Part shown: one piece after another, positions 7,847 to 15,779 of the stretch
Layout of the letters: the number at the start of each line of letters is the position of its first letter
Position numbering within the stretch: the stretch's first letter is position 1
NCBI GenBank assembly: GCA_002478745.1
Contig: DLQI01000114.1
Span: 1 to 20,344, forward strand
Direction of reading: 5' to 3'
Length of the DNA: 20,344 nt
From: Rhodobacteraceae bacterium UBA7436
GTDB taxonomy: Bacteria; Pseudomonadota; Alphaproteobacteria; Rhodobacterales; Rhodobacteraceae
The notes under the pieces: generated by a model
Databases searched by the model: none
What the model saw: the letters and a program-made list of their open reading frames with translations, nothing else
Told to the model about the DNA's origin: nothing
Made by a program: the position numbers and the translations under genes

Positions 7847-8308
7847 CTAACACGACCAAGAAGGGTCACCTTTTTCAAAAGATTGATGTCGCAGCTCCGT
7901 TCCAACGGAAATACCCATAGATTTGGCCAAACCACCGTTGATTTCGAGCACCGCAATCCCAAGTCCACCAACAATTGGCGTCTCGTCTAAGGGTTTTGCC
8001 ATGTGATGGATGTGCGTAACGATTCCCTTAGAATCAATAAAAAGCATATCCAGCGGAATCAGTGTGTTTCTCATCCAAAATGAAAGCGGTCTCGGAGATT
8101 CGTAAACGAATAACATTCCCGAGGATAACGGCATGCTTTGCCGATTCATCAGCCCAAGTTGTTGAGATGCAAATGTGTCAGTAATTTCAATTGAAAACCT
8201 CGCCTGCCCCCAATCCCCCCGTAGGTAGACTGAATCGTCACGGCAAGTTGCGAACGCAGCATTTGACATTACCCAACTAAGGAAAATTGCCAATGCTGCG
8301 CGAACCAT
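7847..8308 (-). CDS. DUF192 family protein, exported
   Basis: A 153-residue protein with a signal peptide (residues 1-20, hydrophobic core ALAIFLSWV, probable cleavage AFA-T), so likely periplasmic. The mature part is a full DUF192 domain, with GLMNR...MP (52-60), SSGMLFVYE (62-70), FWMRNTLIPLDMLFID (77-92) and LEINGG (121-126). The molecular function of the family is not established. The start is fixed by a TAATG overlap: the ATG at 8308 shares one base with the stop codon of the upstream cold-shock gene, which implies translational coupling. Pairing of a double cold-shock protein with a DUF192 protein is, to my knowledge, recurrent in Rhodobacterales. The gene is complete with no oddities. 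Confidence 0.9.
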   Translation of the reverse strand: MVRAALAIFLSWVMSNAAFATCRDDSVYLRGDWGQARFSIEITDTFASQQLGLMNRQSMPLSSGMLFVYESPRPLSFWMRNTLIPLDMLFIDSKGIVTHIHHMAKPLDETPIVGGLGIAVLEINGGLAKSMGISVGTELRHQSFEKGDPSWSC

Positions 8309-8841
8309 TAGGTCACGCTCGGCAGTGCCGTTTCCCAGGCCTGTACCGCCGCGGCCATCTTGCCGCGCTTGCCATCGATTACGCGAATGGCCAAGGCCTC
8401 ACCCGGTTGCAAATCGGAGAGACCAGAACGACGAAGCACTTCGACGTGGAGAAAGATATCTTCGTTCTGACCAAAGAGATTTGCGAAACCAAAGCCCTTC
8501 CCCTTATCGAACCATTTCACGCGAGCTGGCTCTAAGGGAAGTTGTTCAATATCACTAAGTTCTACATCAGAAAAATCACCCAGCAGTTCGTCTTCAATAC
8601 CTTCAGGTGGTTCAAGACTAATGACCTCAAGAGCCTGCACACCGCGCTCTGTATTCTGTACGTCAACTACGATGCGCGATGCGTCTGCGACAGAGTTTTG
8701 TCCAAAATTTCTCAAGACATTCACGTGAAGCAAAATATCTGGCCCGCCTGCATCGGAGACGACGAAGCCAAAACCCTTCACCGGGTCAAACCACTTAACC
8801 AAACCGGATACGCGTTCTTTGTCTTCTAACTCGTTCGTCAC
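8308..8841 (-). CDS. Tandem cold-shock-domain protein (CspA family)
   Basis: A 177-residue nucleic-acid-binding protein with two cold-shock domains, against about 70 residues and one domain in classical CspA. Domain 1 spans about 11-76, with VKWFDPVKGFGFV (RNP1) and DILLHV (35-40, RNP2). Domain 2 spans about 105-170, with VKWFDKGKGFGFA and DIFLHV (128-133). An acidic linker (77-104, rich in Glu/Asp) separates them. The family binds single-stranded RNA/DNA and melts RNA structure. The start is GTG at 8841 with GAAAG about 9 bases upstream, and the reading frame fits a short charged N-terminus. It is first gene of a two-gene unit, its TAA overlapping the ATG of the DUF192 gene by one base. Whether it is cold-induced cannot be seen; the upstream 116 bases contain no obvious long structured leader. 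Confidence 0.93.
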   Translation of the reverse strand: MTNELEDKERVSGLVKWFDPVKGFGFVVSDAGGPDILLHVNVLRNFGQNSVADASRIVVDVQNTERGVQALEVISLEPPEGIEDELLGDFSDVELSDIEQLPLEPARVKWFDKGKGFGFANLFGQNEDIFLHVEVLRRSGLSDLQPGEALAIRVIDGKRGKMAAAVQAWETALPSVT

Positions 8842-8938
8842 TGCTATTCTTTCGTTTCAAGCCTACGGCGTTGCGCAGTCTTGCGCGATTTACCATTCCC
8901 TTTTCAAGTGAAAAAAACAGCTAAAAACAAATAATTGC

Positions 8939-8957
8939 ATTTCACGCTACGTGAAAT
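8939..8957 (-). terminator. Hairpin directly after pdxH, probable terminator
   Basis: An 8-bp perfect stem ATTTCACG/CGTGAAAT with a 3-base loop begins right at the base after the pdxH stop codon. On the minus strand it is followed by GCAATTATTTGTTTTT, a T-rich but interrupted tract. Termination is likely but less certain than at the other sites; the stem could also protect the mRNA 3' end. Confidence 0.5.
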
Positions 8958-9575
8958 TCACGGATTTAGTCGTTTCACGGCCCACTCTGAAACGTCATTT
9001 TCACGCCGCCACACGAACCGATCATGCAACCTAAAATCACCATCGGCCCAAAATTCTATCTCTGTCGGTGTCACGCGATAACCGCCCCAAAACGGCGGTC
9101 TTTGCGGGTTTGCACCATGCTTTGCGGTAACTTTTGCGACTTCCGCCAAAAGGGAAGCACGGTTTTTTAAGGGCCGGCTCTGTCGAGACGCCCATGCTCC
9201 AAGCCTGCTTTTCAACGAACGTGATGCAAAATATTCGTCCGCCTTCGGCCCGTCTTCTCGAACAACTGTGCCACGAACGCGTATTTGTCGACGCAAGGAT
9301 TTCCAGTGCATGACAAATGCAACTTTGCCCGCACTATCAAGTTCAGCCGCCTTTGCGCTCTCATAATTTGTGTAAAACACAAACGCGTCCTCTTCGATCC
9401 CCTTAAGCAAAACCATTCTGATATTTGGCATTCCTTCGGCGTCTACTGTCGAAAGGGCTATTGCATTCGGGTCATTAAGCTCTGACTCCTCTGCTTCTTT
9501 CAGCCAGTTCTGCGCTATGAGAAAAGGGTTTTCCCCTGCAAATTTTCCACTATTTTCCGGATTTAGACGAGTCAT
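8958..9575 (-). CDS. pdxH: Pyridoxamine 5'-phosphate oxidase
   Basis: FMN-dependent oxidation of pyridoxamine or pyridoxine 5'-phosphate to pyridoxal 5'-phosphate, the last step of vitamin B6 synthesis and salvage; cytosolic homodimer. It has 205 residues, against 218 in E. coli. Visible features are R53-MVLLK58 (FMN phosphate contacts), FYTNYESAKAAEL (67-79), HWKSLRRQIRVRG (90-102), the substrate-binding stretch SRLGAWASRQSRPL (123-136), PPFWGGYRV (160-168), FRLHDRF (181-187) and the conserved C-terminal RLNP. The ATG at 9575 is chosen because AGGA lies six bases upstream; a TTG five codons earlier (9590) lacks such a site. It is a single gene, divergent from fabI across about 160 bases and followed by a hairpin at its stop. 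Confidence 0.97.
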   Translation of the reverse strand: MTRLNPENSGKFAGENPFLIAQNWLKEAEESELNDPNAIALSTVDAEGMPNIRMVLLKGIEEDAFVFYTNYESAKAAELDSAGKVAFVMHWKSLRRQIRVRGTVVREDGPKADEYFASRSLKSRLGAWASRQSRPLKNRASLLAEVAKVTAKHGANPQRPPFWGGYRVTPTEIEFWADGDFRLHDRFVWRRENDVSEWAVKRLNP

Positions 9576-9612
9576 TGGCGTTCCTAACAAAGCAAAAAGT
9601 GTAGATAGCCTC

Positions 9613-9627
9613 GCCTTAAGCTAAGGC
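9613..9627. promoter_or_regulatory. Short inverted repeat between pdxH and fabI
   Basis: GCCTTA-AGC-TAAGGC, 6-bp perfect arms around 3 bases, lies in the 160-base divergent promoter region, 38 bases before the pdxH ATG and 109 before fabI. It could be an operator or a 5'-leader hairpin for pdxH. There is no match to a regulator I know. Confidence 0.25.
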
Positions 9628-9735
9628 AAGCTCAGCTCGACGCCAACAGCTCTATTGCTACGATCCCTTGATGCATGATGCGCAATCGCCTAAACGTCGA
9701 GAAGATAACATTTAAAATCACTGTGGGGACTGAGT

Positions 9736-10542
9736 ATGTCAAACAACCTAATGGCGGGAAAGCGCGGACTTATCATGGGTCTAGCCAACGATAAGTCCAT
9801 AGCATGGGGCATAGCAAAGGCCTGCGCAGACGCTGGTGCGGAACTTGCCTTTTCATACCAGGGCGATGCTTTGAAAAAACGCGTTGATCCTCTTGCTGAA
9901 CAATTAGGCAGCAAAATCGTTCTGCCGTGTGACGTTAGCGACGCGGCCTCAATGGATGCGTTGTTCGAAAGCTTGAAAGAACATTGGGGTCAGTTAGACT
10001 TTGTTGTTCACGCTATCGGATTTTCAGACAAAAACGAATTGCGCGGTCGTTATGTAGACACAAGCCGCGAAAACTTTGCAATGACAATGGATATTTCAGT
10101 CTACTCGTTCACTGCAATCATGCAGCGCGCTGAAAAAATGATGACCGATGGCTGCAGTGCTCTCACCTTAACTTACTACGGCGCGGAACAAGTGATGCCA
10201 CATTATAATGTAATGGGCGTGGCCAAGGCCGCACTTGAAGCGTCAGTTAAGTATTTAGCTGAAGATTTGGGTAAAGACGGTATTCGCGTTAACGCAATTT
10301 CCGCAGGCCCGATTAAAACACTGGCCGCATCCGGTATCGGTGATTTCCGTTACATCATGAAATGGAACGAATACAACTCGCCGCTGCGTCGCAATGTGAC
10401 AATCGACGACGTTGGTAAATCTGCACTGTATCTACTGTCAGACCTTGGATCAGGTACGACAGGTGAAAATCTTCACGTAGATGCAGGTTACCATGTTGTT
10501 GGTATGAAAGCTGTCGATGCTCCGGATATGAGCAAAGACTAA
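9736..10542 (+). CDS. fabI: Enoyl-[acyl-carrier-protein] reductase (NADH)
   Basis: Reduces trans-2-enoyl-ACP in the last step of each fatty-acid elongation cycle. It has 268 residues, typical for FabI (262 in E. coli). It is an atypical short-chain dehydrogenase: the nucleotide-binding segment GLANDKSIAWGIA (15-27), HAIGF (92-96), catalytic Y147 and Y157 and K164 (in LTYYGAE and HYNVMGVAK, the spacing of E. coli Y146/Y156/K163), then SAGPIKTLAASGIGDF and a C-terminal Gly/His-rich cofactor loop (VDAGYHVVGM). The ATG at 9736 follows GGGGA with a 6-base gap. FabI is the target of triclosan and related inhibitors, and no resistance-type substitution can be judged by eye. It is first in a plus-strand series with gpt 69 bases downstream, separated by a hairpin. 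Confidence 0.97.
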   Translation: MSNNLMAGKRGLIMGLANDKSIAWGIAKACADAGAELAFSYQGDALKKRVDPLAEQLGSKIVLPCDVSDAASMDALFESLKEHWGQLDFVVHAIGFSDKNELRGRYVDTSRENFAMTMDISVYSFTAIMQRAEKMMTDGCSALTLTYYGAEQVMPHYNVMGVAKAALEASVKYLAEDLGKDGIRVNAISAGPIKTLAASGIGDFRYIMKWNEYNSPLRRNVTIDDVGKSALYLLSDLGSGTTGENLHVDAGYHVVGMKAVDAPDMSKD

Positions 10543-10554
10543 TCACAATCTCTT

Positions 10555-10584
10555 CCGAACCATTTATAAAATTTAATGGTTCGG
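10555..10584 (+). terminator. Hairpin between fabI and gpt, possible terminator
   Basis: A 10-bp perfect stem CCGAACCATT/AATGGTTCGG with an AT-rich 10-base loop begins 12 bases after the fabI stop. The following CTTCAATTTG is only weakly T-rich, so termination may be partial. An RNA-processing or 3'-end-stabilising role is also possible. It probably separates fabI expression from gpt. Confidence 0.5.
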
Positions 10585-10611
10585 CTTCAATTTGCTATTA
10601 GGATGTAGACT

Positions 10612-11115
10612 ATGTCAGATCGCTTGCCTCACGAAAAAGGGTTCCACATCAGCTGGGATCAAATTCACCGCGACAGTCGTGCGCTTGCTTGGCGCTTGGA
10701 TGGCAAAGGGCCTGATGACGGCGCATGGCGTGCAATTGTCGCAATCACACGTGGTGGCATGGCCCCTGCTATGATCATCGCGCGTGAGCTGGATGTGCGC
10801 ACAGTCGATACGATCAGCATCAAAAGCTATGATCACCAAGATCAATCAGACGCCAAAGTTCTTAAGCACCCTGACGCAGATATGATGGGTGACGGCACTG
10901 GCATCCTGATCATCGACGATCTGGTCGACAGTGGTAAAACTTTGGAAGTTGTTCGTGCTCTTTATCCGAACGCACACTTTGCGACCGTATATGCAAAACC
11001 AAAAGGCGAGCCACAGGTCGACACGTTCATTACCGGCGTTTCCCAAGACACTTGGATTTTCTTCCCATGGGATATGGCGCTTCAATACGTAGAGCCATAC
11101 CGCGGAACAGACTGA
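10612..11115 (+). CDS. gpt: Xanthine-guanine phosphoribosyltransferase
   Basis: Purine salvage: transfers the phosphoribosyl group of PRPP to xanthine, guanine or hypoxanthine. It has 167 residues, against 152 in E. coli Gpt, with which it is colinear. Conserved points are TRGGMAPA (46-53), RTVDTISIKSYDH (63-75), the PRPP loop ILIIDDLVDSGKT (98-110, with D102/D103), the base-binding AKPKGEP (128-134, K129) and QDTWIFFPWDM (145-155, W148). The N-terminus is a little longer than in E. coli. The ATG at 10612 has AGGA eight bases upstream. The aminotransferase gene starts 18 bases after its stop, suggesting co-transcription. It is possibly membrane-associated as in E. coli, but no membrane segment is seen. 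Confidence 0.95.
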   Translation: MSDRLPHEKGFHISWDQIHRDSRALAWRLDGKGPDDGAWRAIVAITRGGMAPAMIIARELDVRTVDTISIKSYDHQDQSDAKVLKHPDADMMGDGTGILIIDDLVDSGKTLEVVRALYPNAHFATVYAKPKGEPQVDTFITGVSQDTWIFFPWDMALQYVEPYRGTD

Positions 11116-11133
11116 ACCAATTAGGGCCGTCAA

Positions 11134-12309
11134 ATGACCAAGACACGCACCAGCGCCACCTTCTTTCCTCCAGTTATGGAGGCCCGGCGCTGGCTGGAAG
11201 GTGTCGCCCATCCTGCGGATAGGCCCCTAATCAACGTTTCACAGGCGGCTCCCGTTGATCCGCCTGTGAAAGAACTTCGCCAAGCTATAGCAGATGCTGC
11301 ACTCAACGACGATGGCGCACATCTTTATGGTCCTGTCCTTGGCAATGTTGCTTTGCGCCAAGCATTGGCAACAAAAACAACCTCACATTATGACAGTGCA
11401 GTTACAGCTGATAACGTCGCAATCACCTCTGGTTGTAATCAGGCGTTTGCCGCCGCCATTTCATCGCTTTGCGCTGAGGGGGATGAAGTCATCCTTCCAA
11501 CCCCATGGTATTTCAATCATAAAATGTGGTTGGACATGTCTGGGGTTACATCTGTACCTTTGCCAGCTGGCCCTGATTTACTGCCAGATGTAGGCGAAGC
11601 TGCAAAACTGATAACTGCGCGTACACGTGCGATCGCGCTGGTCTCCCCGAACAACCCTGCAGGCGTTGAATACCCCGCTGAGCTATTGCTAGACTTCTAC
11701 GAACTGGCAAAGGCACATGGTATTGCGTTGATCGTTGATGAAACTTACCGCGACTATCACAGCCAAGATGGCGCGCCACACGCGCTGTTCAGCCAACCAA
11801 ATGCACTAGACACCTTCATCCACCTTTATTCGTTCTCAAAAGCATTCCGCCTGACAGGCCACCGTGTTGGCGCATTGATTACGTCCAAGGCGCGGTTGGG
11901 CGAAATAGAGAAGTTCCTCGATACCGTTGCAATATGCCCCGGACAAATTGGCCAGGCTGCGGCGGTTTGGGGGCTCGAAAACCTATCAGATTGGCTTGCT
12001 GAAGAACGCAACGAAATCATCAGACGCTGCGGCGCGATCAAAGCGGGTTTTCCCACATTGGCGGCAAAAGGCTGGGAACTGAAATCTGCTGGCGCATATT
12101 TCGCATATATGAAGCACCCATTCGACATCTCATCGGCTGATTTAGCACCGCGATTGGTATCAGAGTCTGGAATACTATGTCTTCCCGGGACGATGTTTTG
12201 CCCAACGGACGATCCATACGGCGCACAGCATTTGCGCATCGCCTTTGCCAATTTAGACGCAAACGGGATTGCAACGCTTTATCAAAGGCTCGCCGCCCTA
12301 AACATATAA
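11134..12309 (+). CDS. PLP-dependent aminotransferase, class I/II
   Basis: A 391-residue fold-type I aminotransferase. PLP-site residues are visible: TSGCNQAF (98-105, phosphate-side loop), W125-Y126 (ring stacking), SPNNP (171-175, N174), D202 and Y205 (VDETY), and the Schiff-base lysine K236 in SFSKAFRLTGHRVG, with R244 after it. A late Arg in HLRIAFAN would bind the substrate carboxylate. It resembles the aspartate/aromatic aminotransferase group, but amino-donor specificity cannot be read from the sequence. Its position before ppiD and trpE does not prove a role in aromatic metabolism. The ATG at 11134 has AGGG seven bases upstream. It is 18 bases after gpt and 73 before the ppiD-like gene. 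Confidence 0.9.
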   Translation: MTKTRTSATFFPPVMEARRWLEGVAHPADRPLINVSQAAPVDPPVKELRQAIADAALNDDGAHLYGPVLGNVALRQALATKTTSHYDSAVTADNVAITSGCNQAFAAAISSLCAEGDEVILPTPWYFNHKMWLDMSGVTSVPLPAGPDLLPDVGEAAKLITARTRAIALVSPNNPAGVEYPAELLLDFYELAKAHGIALIVDETYRDYHSQDGAPHALFSQPNALDTFIHLYSFSKAFRLTGHRVGALITSKARLGEIEKFLDTVAICPGQIGQAAAVWGLENLSDWLAEERNEIIRRCGAIKAGFPTLAAKGWELKSAGAYFAYMKHPFDISSADLAPRLVSESGILCLPGTMFCPTDDPYGAQHLRIAFANLDANGIATLYQRLAALNI

Positions 12310-12351
12310 GGCGTTCAACCCCTTGCCCCCCTCCTCAGTGCGCCGTAAACA

Positions 12352-12369
12352 TATCCAACAAATTGGATA
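12352..12369 (+). promoter_or_regulatory. Hairpin just before the ppiD ribosome binding site
   Basis: TATCCAA-CAAA-TTGGATA, a 7-bp perfect stem with a 4-base loop, ends four bases before the AGGA (12374-12377) that precedes the ppiD ATG. It has no T-run, so it is not a terminator. It could shape ribosome access or be an operator; function unknown. Confidence 0.3.
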
Positions 12370-12382
12370 AGGCAGGACGTTC

Positions 12383-14224
12383 ATGGCCACGGGTAAAAGC
12401 ATTTCTAAGACATTCGTTTGGATTATCATTGGCCTCGCCATGCTTGGATTGGGTGGCTTTGGTGCCTCGAACTTATCCGGTACGATCCGCACTATTGGCA
12501 CAGTTGGTGACAAGCACATCGACGTTGGAGAATATGCGCGCCAATTAGGCCAAGAAATTCGCGCCGTTGAAGCACAAACTGGTGAACAGTTGCCGTTCTC
12601 TCGTGCCCAAGAAATCGGACTTGATCAAGCAGTGCTTGGCCGCTTGATTTCAGAGCGCGCTTTGGACCACGAAGCCGCAGTTTTGGGCCTAAGCATTGGC
12701 GATGAGGCCTTGCGCGACCAAATCGTCGACATCCCAGCCTTCCAAGGCATCAGCGGATCATTTGACCGCGAGGCGTATACCTTTTCATTAGAACGCAATG
12801 GGACATCCGAATCCGAGTTTGAAACACGGTTGCGTGAAGAAACTGCACGCACCCTGTTGCAGGGCGCAATGATCAGCGGCGTTGTCATGCCATCTTCGTA
12901 TGTTTCAACGCTACTCGATTACATCGGCGAAACCCGCGACTTTACGTGGGCGCGCCTTGCCTCTGCAGACTTAGATGCTCCACTTGAAACAGCATCAGAC
13001 GAGCAGTTGAAGACATACTTCGCTGAAAACACCGCAGATTTCATACTGCCGGAGACAAAGCGCCTTACTTATGTGCAGCTGTCACCTGACGCACTTATTG
13101 AAAGCATCGATATTCCCGAAGAAGATTTGCGGGCCGAGTTTGAAGCACGTGTGAACCAGTATAACACGCCAGAGCGCCGTTTGGTCGAGCGCCTTGTTTA
13201 CTTGGACGAAGAAGAAGCAAACCGCGCTGCTGCAGCGCTTGAAGTTGCAGGAACCACATTCGAAACCCTTGTCGATGACCGCGGCCTTGCGTTAGCGGAC
13301 ATCGATCTAGGCGATGTGGACCGCTTGTCATTGGACGCAGCGGGCGAAACAGTATTCGCTGCAAACGTCGGTGATGTGGTTGGCCCACTCGATACTGATC
13401 TGGGTCCCGCCCTGTTCCGTGTGAATGGCGTTTTGCCAGCGCAAGTGACAACGTTCGACGAGGCAAAGCCAGAGCTACAAGAAATTCTAGCAACTGATCG
13501 TGCCCGTCGCCTGGTCAGCACAATGGCGCAAGACTTTGATGATCTGTTGGCGGGTGGCGCAACACTCGAGGAACTTGCTGATGAGACCGATTTAGAAATT
13601 GGCTCAATCGAATGGTTTGACGGCAACGGAAACGGCATCGGTGCATATGTAGCTTTCGCTGACGCAGCCCGCGTTGTGACCGAAGAAGACTTTCCACAAA
13701 TCGAAAACCTAGAGGATGGCGGTGTATTCGCGCTTCGCTTGGATGAAGTATTGCCAGTTCGCCCACCAGAGTTTGAACAAGCCCGCGAGCAACTTACAGC
13801 AAGCTGGGAAAATAATCAGGTAGAGTCACGCCTCAAAGAACAAGCCGCAACATTAGTTCCCCAACTTCAATCCGGAACCGACTTTGCTGGTTTGGGTTTG
13901 ACTGCAACGGAAGAATCCGACCAAACCCGAACCGGTTTTGTTGCAGGCACGCCTCCTAGCTTTATGGAAGATGTGTTCAAGATGAATATTGGTGATGTTT
14001 CTGTTGTTGATAGTTTTGGCACTGTGTTGGTTGTGCGCCTTGATGCGATCAACCCAACCGAAGAAAACGAAAACGCTGATGCATTGAGTGCACAACTGCA
14101 AGCTCAGATCGAGCAGTCATTGGCCCGTGATCTTTACAATATCTACTCACGTGACGCGGTCCAACGTGCGGGTCAAAACATTGATCCACGTTCTTTGGCA
14201 GCCGTACACGTTAACTTCCCCTAA
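12383..14224 (+). CDS. ppiD: PpiD-like peptidyl-prolyl isomerase/chaperone, inner-membrane anchored
   Basis: A 613-residue periplasmic foldase, close to E. coli PpiD in length (623). One N-terminal membrane segment (about 11-30, FVWIIIGLAMLGLGGFG) would anchor it with the bulk in the periplasm. A SurA/PpiD N-type chaperone region spans about 36-180 (GEYARQLGQEIR, DQAVLGRLISERAL). A parvulin-like region (about 265-350) has EANRAAAAL, TTFETLV, GDVVGPLDTDLGPALFRV and the VLPA end, but looks diverged, so isomerase activity may be weak. Further chaperone-like helices follow to the C-terminus. The protein is strongly acidic. AGGA lies five bases before the ATG. The trpE start is 11 bases after its stop and the AAGG before trpE overlaps this stop, so the two are probably co-transcribed although functionally unrelated. 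Confidence 0.9.
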   Translation: MATGKSISKTFVWIIIGLAMLGLGGFGASNLSGTIRTIGTVGDKHIDVGEYARQLGQEIRAVEAQTGEQLPFSRAQEIGLDQAVLGRLISERALDHEAAVLGLSIGDEALRDQIVDIPAFQGISGSFDREAYTFSLERNGTSESEFETRLREETARTLLQGAMISGVVMPSSYVSTLLDYIGETRDFTWARLASADLDAPLETASDEQLKTYFAENTADFILPETKRLTYVQLSPDALIESIDIPEEDLRAEFEARVNQYNTPERRLVERLVYLDEEEANRAAAALEVAGTTFETLVDDRGLALADIDLGDVDRLSLDAAGETVFAANVGDVVGPLDTDLGPALFRVNGVLPAQVTTFDEAKPELQEILATDRARRLVSTMAQDFDDLLAGGATLEELADETDLEIGSIEWFDGNGNGIGAYVAFADAARVVTEEDFPQIENLEDGGVFALRLDEVLPVRPPEFEQAREQLTASWENNQVESRLKEQAATLVPQLQSGTDFAGLGLTATEESDQTRTGFVAGTPPSFMEDVFKMNIGDVSVVDSFGTVLVVRLDAINPTEENENADALSAQLQAQIEQSLARDLYNIYSRDAVQRAGQNIDPRSLAAVHVNFP

Positions 14225-14235
14225 GGTTTAAACTG

Positions 14236-15744
14236 ATGGCCCTGACCCCTGATTTCGAGAGCTTTGCACGTGCATATGATGCGGGCGAAAACCAGATCGT
14301 TTACACGCGATTGGCCGCAGACTTGGATACTCCTGTATCCCTTATGCTCAAGCTGACGGGTGCACAAAAAGACGCATTTGTTTTGGAATCTGTAACGGGC
14401 GGCGAAGTGCGCGGGCGTTATTCCATCATTGGAATGAAACCTGATTTGGTATGGCGCTGTCAGGGTGACACATCTTCAATTAACCGCACTGCGCGTTTTG
14501 ATAGCGATGCCTTTGTTGCACAAGACGGCAATCCGTTGGATGTGTTACGTACCCTGATTGGCGAATGTAAAATCGACCTGCCTGACGATCTACCGCAATC
14601 TGCGGCAGGCCTGTTTGGCTACCTTGGTTACGATATGATCCGTTTGGTTGAGCACCTGCCAAATGTGAACCCCGATCCTTTGGGATTGCCTGATGCCATC
14701 ATGTTGCGCCCGTCCGTCATTGCAGTTTTGGACGGCGTTAAAGGCGAAGTTACAGTGGTGTCGCCTGCTTGGGTCAGCGATGGACAGACCGCGCGCGCTG
14801 CATACGCTCAAGCCGCTGAACGTGTTATGGACGCCGTTCGTGATCTTGAACGCACAATGCCAACAGAGACACGCAATCTAGGTGAAGCCACTGAGGCGAA
14901 TGAGCCTGTCAGTAATTTCACACGGGATGGGTACAAATCTGCCGTTGAAAAAGCCAAAGACTACATTCGTGCTGGCGACATCTTTCAAGTTGTCCCGTCC
15001 CAACGTTGGACCCAGGATTTCGCGCAAAAGCCGTTCTCTTTGTACCGTTCCTTGCGCCGTACAAACCCATCCCCTTTCATGTTCTATTTCAACTTTGGTG
15101 GTTTCCAAGTTGTCGGCGCAAGCCCTGAAATTTTGGTCCGTGTGTTTGGTAACGAAATCACAATTCGTCCGATCGCCGGAACACGCAAACGTGGGGCGAC
15201 ACCAGAAGAGGATCGCGCATTAGAAGCCGATCTTTTGGCTGATAAAAAGGAACTGGCAGAGCACTTGATGCTGTTGGACCTTGGTCGCAATGACGTTGGT
15301 CGCGTTGCAAAAATTGGCACCGTGCGCCCTACCGAAGAATTCATCGTTGAACGCTATTCCCACGTAATGCACATCGTCTCGAATGTGGTCGGTGAGTTGA
15401 ATGAGGGCAATGATGCAATCGACGCATTCTTTGCTGGTATGCCTGCGGGTACCGTTTCGGGTGCGCCAAAAGTACGTGCGATGGAAATTATTGATGAGCT
15501 AGAGCCAGAAAAGCGCGGCGTCTACGGTGGTGGTGTTGGTTACTTCAGCGCAGGTGGCGACATGGACATGTGTATCGCACTGCGCACAGCAGTCATTCAG
15601 GATGAAAAGCTGTACATCCAAGCGGGCGGCGGCGTTGTCTATGACAGCGATCCCGAAGCCGAGTTTATGGAAACCGTGCACAAGTCTGGCGCAATTCGCA
15701 GAGCGGCAAAAGACGCTGCACGTTTTGACGGCGGCAACACGTAA
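14236..15744 (+). CDS. trpE: Anthranilate synthase component I
   Basis: Converts chorismate to anthranilate with ammonia delivered by TrpG; first committed step of tryptophan synthesis. It has 502 residues, not fused to TrpG as it is in rhizobia. The N-domain contains LES (50-52) followed by RGRYS, the tryptophan feedback-binding motif. The chorismate-binding domain contains NPSPFMFY (277-284), PIAGTRKRG (312-320), DLGRNDVGRV (348-357), RYSHVMHIVS (373-382), PAGTVSGAPKVRAMEII (403-419) and YGGGVGYFS. The start is ATG at 14236, with AAGG nine bases upstream lying across the ppiD stop codon. There is no room for, and no sign of, a leader-peptide attenuator immediately before it. Its partner trpG lies 1.6 kb further on, beyond the opposite-strand deacetylase gene. 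Confidence 0.98.
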   Translation: MALTPDFESFARAYDAGENQIVYTRLAADLDTPVSLMLKLTGAQKDAFVLESVTGGEVRGRYSIIGMKPDLVWRCQGDTSSINRTARFDSDAFVAQDGNPLDVLRTLIGECKIDLPDDLPQSAAGLFGYLGYDMIRLVEHLPNVNPDPLGLPDAIMLRPSVIAVLDGVKGEVTVVSPAWVSDGQTARAAYAQAAERVMDAVRDLERTMPTETRNLGEATEANEPVSNFTRDGYKSAVEKAKDYIRAGDIFQVVPSQRWTQDFAQKPFSLYRSLRRTNPSPFMFYFNFGGFQVVGASPEILVRVFGNEITIRPIAGTRKRGATPEEDRALEADLLADKKELAEHLMLLDLGRNDVGRVAKIGTVRPTEEFIVERYSHVMHIVSNVVGELNEGNDAIDAFFAGMPAGTVSGAPKVRAMEIIDELEPEKRGVYGGGVGYFSAGGDMDMCIALRTAVIQDEKLYIQAGGGVVYDSDPEAEFMETVHKSGAIRRAAKDAARFDGGNT

Positions 15745-15779
15745 GCACCTGGCAAATCGAACAAACCAATATTTTGGAT

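Noticed and set aside
8542..8829. Plus-strand frame of 95 codons opposite the cold-shock gene
   Set aside because: It lies wholly antisense to a clearly conserved two-domain protein and shows no recognisable features.
14200..14240. Leader-peptide attenuator before trpE
   Set aside because: Only 11 bases separate ppiD and trpE, with no Trp-rich short frame or terminator hairpin.
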